DNA of 64,000 nt from Ursus arctos (Eukaryota; Chordata; Mammalia; Carnivora; Ursidae): assembly GCF_023065955.2 (NCBI RefSeq), contig NW_026623056.1:86675256-86739255 (forward strand). The letters run 5' to 3'. Both the position numbers and the translations under genes were made by a program. Below are positions 56,051 to 64,000 of this stretch, in pieces. Numbering within the stretch: the stretch's first letter is position 1; each line of letters starts with the position of its first letter. The notes under the pieces are model-generated. The model searched no databases. It was given only the letters and a program-made list of their open reading frames with translations, and was not told where the DNA came from.

Positions 56051-57434
56051 CATCTCCGTCTGGAGACAGCACCCATCTAGTGGAAAGACAAGCAGCACTT
56101 CCAGATGACCCACTCCATGTCAGAGACCGAGCCAAGGGCTCCCCATTTCACCCCTCCCTCTGACCCTCTCAGCATGAGTGGCATTCCTATGAGTGGGCAT
56201 CATGACAGTTTGCTCATTTCAAGATGAGAAGTCATGGAATTCGCCAGCGACACTAGGGGGCCTGAGATGCTGCTGGTATACCAGACTTCCCTGCCCAGGG
56301 TAAGCCAGATCTCTCATCGGCCCACTGTGGGCCCTCCCAGGACATGTCGCTAAGAAATCACTCCTCTGCACTCAGTAACTGAGAGCGAAACATTCCCAAC
56401 CATCATAGGACACAGCTCACTTCTGAACTGCAGCTGGCCCTCGGCTTTCTCTTTAAGCTGCATCTGAACGGAGGAAAAACAAGTTTCAGGACTTGGCTGT
56501 CACCTCTGCTGAAGGCCTTCTCCAGCCCCAAACCTTGCTTTATTACCGTTTGTGGCATTTCATTACTCGTTCGAAATAACAGAGGCATCTGACGAAATGA
56601 ACACGAGGCACGGTATCCAGCTGAGCAACTCTGCAGGGTAGCAAGGATCTGAGGTGCTTAACGCAACTCAAGACAATCACACGACAACAAATACGTGCAT
56701 TTCCAACCGGCACGAGAGGTTTGGGGACTCGAGGAAGATGTGGGTGATGCACAAGGCATATCGTGGGACTGATGAAAATGTTCAAAGTTCTGGCTCTTTC
56801 CAAATGACTGTTGTTGACTGTGAAAATGATAAATTGTGAAGATTTAAAAAACGAATAAATTTGATTAAGAAGTGGGGGGGACTGGCTCCCCATATTTTAA
56901 GGGTAACACAAATACAGAAAACTGACTATGTTTTCTCATCTTTCAAGAAAAGCTGGACTAAAGCAACACATTTTTGGCAAAAAAAAAAGTAACTAGTGAT
57001 GAGCCATCATGCTTCTTACATGACGAGAAAAAACTGCCAAAACCTTCCACAATAACTCCACCCCAAGAAAACACATACTACTATTTGGGGCGAAGACAAT
57101 GCTGATTTGTTTCATGGACACGCACAGCATGGCCACGGAAGAGCTCATGATGAAGGTCCAAAAGAAAAAATGAATTACACCAAAGTTTAAGTAACAGTGA
57201 GAGCGTGATCCACATGAGCTCTGTGCTGAGAACTTTGCAGAAGAGTCTCAGTACATCCTCCCGGATCCTGGGGCGGATGCAGGGTCCTGGAAGGAAGGTC
57301 TCATGTATCTGCTCTCTTTCCCCACCAGGCCCTACTGCAAAGGCCTGCACACAGCCAGTGCTGAAGAGAAATTAGTGGAGCGACTGAATTTAAAAAGAAA
57401 AAAATGAAGAAGAAAGCAGAGACTATGAGCGGCA
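56051..57434. other. Unassigned, possible faint MIR, no gene
   Basis: 56140-56240 ('tctgaccctctcagcatgag', 'gctcatttcaagatgagaag') has weak antisense-MIR order. Frames of up to 116 codons have no domain. Confidence 0.35.
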
Positions 57435-57560
57435 CATGGATAAGGAAATGGTGGCCTGCATGGTTTCTGATTTACCCAAGGTCACTCATGTAGTAAAAGG
57501 CGGAACTGGAATTCCAACCCAGGACAGGAACACCCTATCCCAAGACCTAAGCCCCTAGGT
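57435..57560 (-). mobile_element. MIR SINE remnant
   Basis: 'ggataaggaaatggtggcct', 'tttacccaaggtcactcatg', 'tagtaaaaggcggaactgga', 'attccaacccaggacagg' follow antisense MIR. Confidence 0.6.
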
Positions 57561-59064
57561 CAAACCAAGAGTCTATTCTCTGTCATTAGAAATGAGCGAA
57601 CCATGGGGAGCTAGGTGTTTCTGCAAATACTTCCCACAATGGATACCTTACCATCGTGCCTAAGGTTTTGTTTTTGGTTTTGTTCTGTTTTGTTCTAGAA
57701 GTCTGGTATACCCTCAAAAGATTAAAGAACCACCATCAAGAAGATGAAAAGACTGTGCCGTGTGTTTGGAAGAAGGCTCCGGAGGAAGAGCTTCCGGGGC
57801 ACGGCAGAGACACCACCATGGCTGGGCAGCCCGTCCTGGTTGCCCCTGGAGCCAATGTTCAGCACTCACATGGCATCGCTGGGTGGTTACCTTCTCCCTC
57901 ACTCTCCTGAACCATAAAACCTGGGCCACTTCATAATTCAATTCCAGGAGCCTGGCATGTGAAAGGTTAACTTATTCAGGTGTTGAATTAGGGCAAAAAA
58001 AAAAAAAAAAAAAAAAAAAAAGCATTTGATGGAGAACTTGCCAGAAGAGCCAGCCCTTCAGTTGTGACCTCTAGAGTCAAAGGCTGGAGTTATATTCTAA
58101 ACCTTAATTTAGAAGTAAACATTAAAATGAAGGTTTCTTTAAAATTCTCCAATAATTTTCACTTTAAAAGTACTAAATTGGCCCATAAAAAAAAGCTCAC
58201 ACTAATTATTCCAAAGCAATCAATTCTTAAAAACCCTTTATTTCACAATTACACCAACATCCCATTAATTTGGGACACTTACCCATGTATTTATTCTTTG
58301 CTCATTACCTATGTGCACATTAAGAATACACCAATAACACAATACAGGCATTAATATGTAAAACATCAACAAAAGCCATCTGGAAAGCTAATGAATAATC
58401 AAGGGATTTCAAATTAAACTACAGAATTTTCCCTTAGAATCTTTAGGACAACACTGTCAAGTTCAATCTATTCACTTCGCCTCCAGAATCAATTTTTCAA
58501 ACCTTATGACAGGTCTAATCGCTTCCACCTGTGTCTCTAGCTTGACTCTTGACTGGCATGCTACCAGCCAGGGTGGAAATGTAGACAAAGACCCCTATTA
58601 GGATCCGGCTGTTTCTCTACTGTGAGGTCACTCAGCCATTAAATTAGTTCCAGCCCAATTTCTGTCTCTCAGGCCTCGACTTCAGGGGAGGAGGGTGTGC
58701 AGGAGAGTGAGTTAGGGGAGCAGAACCAGAAGAGCAGAAAAGGGGAGAGACATGTGGACTGAATGGACACACATGTAGAGAGGCGAAAAGCTAGCATTGG
58801 CCCCAAATTCTGAAACAAAAATACTCTTTCTCAAATGATGGTGGCCATTCTCTCCAGTGCGATTTCCCCGAAACGTTTCAACTGCGTTATGGGATTGTTT
58901 TTCCTTTTCATTCCCTTTGCTCGCAGGAAGTCCACTGTCTCCCATGCAAAGTAAGCCTAATTCCCAAAACCATTTCAGCCCCCGAGAGATGCTGGGGAAA
59001 GGCTGGCCGGTGAAAGAGGCAGGCTCGGGAAGATCACCGATCGAGGGAGTGTCCAGTGCCCCAG
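57561..59064. other. Unassigned; isolated A27 run, no gene
   Basis: A 27-base A-run at 57995-58021 has no SINE or L1 in front of it (see findings). A 132-codon minus frame at 58712-59110 shows no domain. Confidence 0.4.
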
Positions 59065-59165
59065 ATCTCACAGCTGAGCAAAGCAAGGCCCAGGGGAGGG
59101 ATACTGCCACGGTTACAGAGCCAGATGGTGAGAAAATCTTCAGTTCCAGTGTTTTCCCTACCAGA
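59065..59165 (-). mobile_element. MIR remnant
   Basis: 'agctgagcaaagcaaggccc', 'acggttacagagccagatgg' and 'agttccagtgttttccctac' fit a worn antisense MIR. Confidence 0.4.
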
Positions 59166-59404
59166 CCGGGAGATTTATGGCATCAGGAATGATGCCTGAC
59201 ACATAGTTAACTGCTCAAAAAATATTCACTGACCAGTCTACTTCCTTCCCTATATCACGTTATCTACTGCACCCACTTCTCTCTGCCCAGACCCCTCGCA
59301 CTCAGAACAAGAAGGGTGCACACAACGTGAATGAGCTGAATGTGCGCTGCGATCTGATTCTTCCAACGCGCAGTACGGCTGGGGTACTACCTTCTCCATC
59401 AGTC

Positions 59405-59480
59405 TCCCTTAAGTGCTAACACAGTGCCTGGCATACAGAAGGCACGCCATAAATGCTTATTCCGTGAATGATGAAGGCAA
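59405..59480 (+). mobile_element. MIR/L2 3' tail fragment
   Basis: 'acacagtgcctggcatacag', 'aaggcacgccataaatgctt' is the tail shared by MIR and L2. A second worn tail of the same kind ('gcctgacacatagttaactg') lies at 59191-59240. Confidence 0.5.
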
Positions 59481-61060
59481 ACTTAAGCCTGAAAAATCAA
59501 GGGACTTAAACAATAGTAAGAAAATAAGCTTATTTAATAAGGAAATCTATATTATTCTTTGCAAATAAAAAAGAGTCTGCCCTTGGTCAGTTTACTGAGG
59601 ATATATAAGTATGCAGAGGAAATCAACATAAACCAGTTTGTGGTCATCTGGCTGACCACAGACTGTGGCTTGACACATGAGTTATTTCAGTATCTGACAG
59701 TGACTCGGTAAAAGTCATCAAAAAAGATGGTATGAGTCAAAATCTAATAAGTGACGATTCCAAAATTATCACAACTCAGTTACTCCCAAGCTCTGTGCTC
59801 CACGGTCTAGCCTAACGCCTTCTCCACAGCAGAGACTTACCACAAGATGAGACAGAATGTGGTATCCCAACCACGCCACGTGGAGGTGTTTCTCTTAACG
59901 GTGGCGACAGATGGTGCCAATCCATAGCCACCGCTAGTGTAGACCCCACTACCACCAAGAGCTCACATTTGCAAATGGCTTCCAGGGTGCGCAGCTGTGG
60001 GACGTGACTGTGGGATACAGTGAAGTTCACTGGTCCAGACCCAGTACTGAGCCCATGCCCTTGGGACTCTACCCAGCTAGCTGAGCTAACTGGTCACAGG
60101 AAAACCAACCAGGAAATAGGGCAAAAAGAAAAAGAAAGGTGTCTAAAGGCAATCAAATCCAGCATCGCATCCAAAAGGTTACCCTGACAGCAGAGTAGAA
60201 AACACATTTCAGGATCAGAAACACGCCAGGGCACGTGACTGGAGCAAGGAATACAGTGTGAAATTATCTGTCCTAATCGGACTAGTGGGTAGCTGAGCCA
60301 AGTGTGACTTTCGGGGGACCATCAGTCACTGACACGGCTTTCACTTTTTAATTTTGGAGAGGGGAGTCCACGCGCCCTTCAACTGCCTTGATTTAGTTGC
60401 TAGCAAGCAGCTCCCTTATCTCCCCCGGTTACTCCCTTTCCCCAGGGCTCCTTCCCCTCTACGGAATTACTAACACACCTTTAACATTCACAGGTCAGGT
60501 GCGGGAGGGGAAGGTGGGGGTGGTATGGCTTTCGCACCTGCCTGCTTCCGTACCTTGAGATCAAATGGAAGCTTTCAATGTCTGTCTCAGGGCCACGGTA
60601 GTTTAGCTGGGTTTGTAGCCAAAGAAGAAAAGATGGTGCCCTCCAAACTATTTGCCAGAAGAGAAGTTTCCAAATCGTCCTACATTTGCGCTAGAAACCT
60701 AAGAAAAATACCTCTAATGGCATTGAGTAAGCAGTGAGACAATTAGTGTGAGTATTCAAATAATTATTTTCACCCATGATTTTAAATCTTGTAGGCACCG
60801 GGGCTGTCATTACATGTATACTATTTAAAGGCCTCCAGCTATTTTTCTTAATAGTCTGACTAATAAAAAGTACACGCTTGGGATAAAGACTTCTAGTTCT
60901 CCTCCAATATCTATTCTCCACTCCTCTCCAGTGCTCGGACCCTGACTTTCAGTGGATTCACAGATGCTGAGTATAAAGACCACGTTTATTTCCTAGCCTT
61001 CTTTGTGGGCAGATATGGCTCTATACATAGATCCTAGCCCTAGGATATAAACAAAAATGT
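59481..61060. other. Unassigned, no gene
   Basis: No element recognised; frames below 80 codons. Confidence 0.35.
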
Positions 61061-61074
61061 CATGAGCAATTTCT

Positions 61075-61276
61075 TTTTTTTTTTTTTTAAGATTTTATTT
61101 ATTTATTCGACAGAGATAGAGACAGCCAGCGAGAGAGGGAACACAAGTAGGGGGAGTGGGAGAGGAAGAAGCAGGCTCATAGCGGAGGAGCCTGATGTGG
61201 GGCTCGATCCCATAACGCCGGCATCACGCCCTGAGCCGAAGGCAGACGCTTAACCACTGTGCCACCCAGGCGCCCC
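61075..61276 (-). mobile_element. CAN-SINE, young subtype
   Basis: Poly(T), 'aagattttatttatttattc', 'gacagagatagagacagcca', 'gatgtggggctcgatcccat', 'ccaggcgcccc'. Perfect 14-bp duplication catgagcaatttct at 61061-61074 and 61277-61290. Confidence 0.97.
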
Positions 61277-61290
61277 CATGAGCAATTTCT

Positions 61291-62850
61291 GTAAAGAATC
61301 CGTAAGAGCGGAGGCACACCCTTCTTACCCCCTCCTCCCGCGTACTGGCTGAGAACATAAATGCCTGGCGTGTCTCTGAGACCACTTGTGGAAGCTGGCA
61401 GAGCAACTCAACTGCATCCCTGACACGTGGGCTGCACGCTGGCCGACCCAGGGTTGCCCATCTTGGCCTATCTCACGGGACAGAGAAATAAACCTCAATC
61501 CTGTTTGAAACACTTTAATTTGGGGATACCTGTCTAATCCTAATTGACCTAGAAGCTGGGACCTGAATGGGGTGTGCCAGGGCTTTGATCTCATGCATGT
61601 CACAAGAAATGCAGCCTGAGAGGGAGGATCATTGGGGCAGGGAACAGTGGGAAAGAATATGGGTCTCGAAGGTTCGTAAGTGAAGACCATTCCCATCAAA
61701 CAGCAGCAGAGCATTTGCTAGGAGCCTGGCTTTCTATAGCTTAGGAGGAAGACCAAGCAATGGTTAGAAGCTATACCATTATAGGAACCAGCTCTGAACG
61801 CTCACAACATCAGTGTTTCCATCCTCAACACTCTTGGCAAAGTTCACTGAAAGAGACACGACCTCCACAAGAGCTGGCCGGTCTCAAAGGATGGAAAAGA
61901 AAACAGATCTGGTAAGCGTCAGCCACCAGCAATCTACGTTGGAGCCTCTGGGGCTGTCCCAGCAGCCCCCCCAGGTGGTAAGACAAATGCCGCACCACGG
62001 ACAGCCTGTAGCCTTGTGCCAAAAATGTCATCAAGGGATCGCCCATGCCACTGTTTTATTCAGCCAAGGGACCCGCCATCTAATTGGGAGAGAAGGGGAT
62101 GGGCAGAATATCAGGGCCTTTAAACGACCAGAGTTTTCAGGCTGAAAAGCTCAACTCCAGATAAGATCTTTGATGGTTATTCACACAGAACCATCAGAGA
62201 CCTACTAAAGTTTTCAGAAACTTCTATCTCCACAGAAACCATAAGGCTGACCTAAAAGGCTGTGATTTCACCCTAAGAACAATAACACTCAGACCCCGCC
62301 CCCCCCCCGAACCCTCACAGAGAGTGGGTGTCAGAAGCCCTCTGATGCACATCTGAATGTATTACAGTCAAGACCCTCCCAGAAGGCAAAGCCATGACCC
62401 CAAGGACACCAGGCCAGAGAGCACGACCAGGAAACCTACCTACCCCCAGCGCAGGGAGTCCTTCCTCTCCCCGCCCAGGGCGCTCCGTGGTCCCCATCTC
62501 ACCCTCGCAGCTGAGGGCAGAGAACATGTCTGTTTTAACTAGCAGACTACCAGACCTCAGTGAGCCACGTCCAGCCCTGAGAAAGTTCCATCCCCAGAGA
62601 TCCTGAACCTGCTGCAGAGGACATAAAACAAGTAGGCTAGTAGGGCTGTCTTCCTGGAGGAGGGGTGAGAGTTTAGATGGGGGCGGGGGGAGATACGACA
62701 GATATTTGGGACAGTGGCAGAAATTGCTGGCTGCTCCCCACTGTGGACTTCCCCCTCCTTTCTTAGGAACAAAACTCTCAATTTTAGCTGCAACAAGTCC
62801 CCCTGGGGGGGGGGGCAGAGAAAAAAAAATAAAGATCCATTACCTAACTT
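61291..62850. other. Unassigned, no gene
   Basis: GC-moderate with overlapping frames on both strands (up to 129 codons). Homopolymer C-run near 62298-62308 and G-runs near 62679 and 62804. No element recognised. Confidence 0.35.
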
Positions 62851-62868
62851 AAATTTTACTTCTATTCC

Positions 62869-63063
62869 TCGGGGCGCCTGGGTGGCTCAGACATTAAGCT
62901 AGTCTGCCTTCGGCTCAGGGCGTGATCCCAGTGTCCTGGGACCCAGCCCGGCATTGGGCTCCCTGCTCTGCTGGAAGCCTGCTTCTTCCTCTCCCACTCC
63001 CCCTGCTTGTGTTCCCTCGCTCGCTGGCTGTCTGTCAAATAAATAAATACAATCTTTAAAAAA
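62869..63063 (+). mobile_element. CAN-SINE
   Basis: 'ggggcgcctgggtggctcag', 'tctgccttcggctcagggcg', 'gggacccagcccggcattgg', CT-rich body, AAATAAATACAATCTTT. Duplication ttttacttctattcc at about 62854-62868 and 63070-63084. The sequence after the tail is T-rich because the target was. Confidence 0.95.
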
Positions 63064-63084
63064 AATTTTTTTTACTTCTATTCC

Positions 63085-63472
63085 AGACCCATAAGAAAGA
63101 GCCACAGAAGTGACAGATATAAAGAGAGAAACATGCATGGAGTTCAAACTCAGGCCACACTTTTGAAACTTCTGCATGCTCTGCATAGTGGACCTACGGA
63201 TGTGGTCGGTCCACAAGAACATTTTCACAGATGGCACATTCTGATCCGTAGCTTTCCACCCACTGGTGTGACACTAGAGTTTGACCCTGATGAGCCTATC
63301 AAAAGATACTGTAAGAAACTGGTTGATACATGTAAAGTACATTGAAGCAGTGTCTGAAAGATAAAAGCTTTCAATACATGTCGGCTATTATTATTATTAT
63401 TATTGCCACAATTGACTGTGCTTCCATGAGGACAGCCCATGTGGGCTCAAATATAATATTAGCTATAGACAT
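63085..63472. other. Unassigned, no gene; (ATT)n
   Basis: A 70-codon frame at 63133-63345 has no recognisable family. Short (ATT)6 at 63385-63404. Confidence 0.35.
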
Positions 63473-63483
63473 GGTTTTGGTCT

Positions 63484-63682
63484 GGGGCATGTGGGTGGCT
63501 CAGTCAGTTAAGAGTCTGACTCTTGACTTGGCTCAGGTCATGATCTCAGGGTCGTGGGATCAAGCCCCACATCAGGCTCCCCACTCAGTGGGGAGTCTGC
63601 TAGTCTCTGCGAGTCTCTCTCTCCCTCTGCCCCTCCCCCACTGCTTTCTCTCTCAAATAAATAAATTAATCTTTAAAGAAAA
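63484..63682 (+). mobile_element. CAN-SINE, older subtype
   Basis: 'ggggcatgtgggtggctcag', 'tcagttaagagtctgactct', 'ggctcaggtcatgatctcag', 'gggatcaagccccacatcag', CT-rich body, AAATAAATTAATCTTT. Duplication ggttttggtct at 63473-63483 and 63683-63693. Confidence 0.95.
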
Positions 63683-63693
63683 GGTTTTGGTCT

Positions 63694-64000
63694 TACTCTT
63701 AGAAAGGAATAAGCCCTATGTTTCATTTATAGATCTCATGGTCCCTTTGAGGACAACTGTGAGTTTTTGGCATCAAGGTGACCTCTTCAAGTTCCTTCTC
63801 CTAAAAAAGGGCTACGGCCCACCCACCCCACCCCACCCCCAGGAACTTCTCAGCAGGCCTGCTGACTCACGAGGCTGCAGGAGTAACTTTATCTCGCAGT
63901 GTTCGGAAGGAAGCCATGAGAGCTGTGGAAGAGGCCATCTGTAAGCTACGGTGAGCGCTACTATTACTTATGCTGGATCTGCCCTGGGCCAAGCAGAGGG
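63694..64000. other. Unassigned, no gene
   Basis: Short C-rich run (cccacccacccc) near 63822. The window ends without a recognised element. Confidence 0.35.

Noticed and set aside
63342..63944. 200-codon plus-strand open frame, the longest in the window
   Set aside because: It runs straight through the CAN-SINE at 63484-63682 and its poly-Leu/Pro/Ser part is SINE CT-rich sequence; the flanks show no domain.
1..64000. CRISPR arrays, operons, riboswitches, prophage or other bacterial systems
   Set aside because: The sequence is mammalian; no spaced direct-repeat array or prokaryotic gene organisation is present.

Overview
The window reads as nuclear DNA of a caniform carnivore, most likely a bear or a close relative such as a seal. 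The main evidence is 27 copies of the carnivore-specific tRNA-Lys-derived SINE (CAN-SINE/SINEC). Several of these belong to a young subtype (box A region cacagcggttaagcg, 'ggcgttatgggatcgagcc', CT-rich body, AATAAA plus TCTTT tail) that I associate from memory with ursids. The species call is inference; the carnivoran call is firm.

I found no protein-coding gene I can support. The longest open frames (up to 200 codons) are chance frames, frames made by SINE or LINE sequence, or frames in old repeats. No tRNA, rRNA or intact snRNA gene was found. The window is best read as intergenic or deep intronic DNA shaped by retrotransposition. One 38-codon candidate exon on the minus strand (29910-30023) and one promoter-like block (9280-9705) are listed as leads only.

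Layout. 1-7.5 kb holds old repeats (MIR trace, two ERVL-MaLR LTRs, an L1 3' end with its target duplication, a hAT remnant) and no SINE. 7.5-19 kb holds a third MaLR LTR, a composite Tigger element, the first SINEs and a short U6-derived retropseudogene. 19-34 kb is mostly unassigned DNA with scattered SINEs, L2, MIR and an L1M antisense stretch. 34-42 kb holds an L1M 3' end, an ERV-type LTR, an antisense L1M 3' end and several SINEs, one of them enclosed by a 24-bp inverted repeat. 45.7-50.35 kb is one long antisense L1 broken by six SINEs. 50.4-54.1 kb has MIRs, a probable L3/CR1 remnant and a SINE. 54.9-55.8 kb is a second antisense L1 3' region broken by two SINEs. 56-64 kb is mostly unassigned, with three SINEs near its right end.

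Most SINE copies are flanked by readable 9-19 bp target-site duplications, so the order of insertion can be read. MaLR, MIR, L2, L3 and L1M are the old layer; one nearly perfect L1 insertion (17856-18222) and the CAN-SINEs are the younger one. The most unusual items are the tailless U6 fragment at 11411-11435, the 18-bp minisatellite grown inside a MIR at 32590-32679 (each unit carries a KLF/SP-type CCACGCC box), and the long inverted repeat at 36236-36416.
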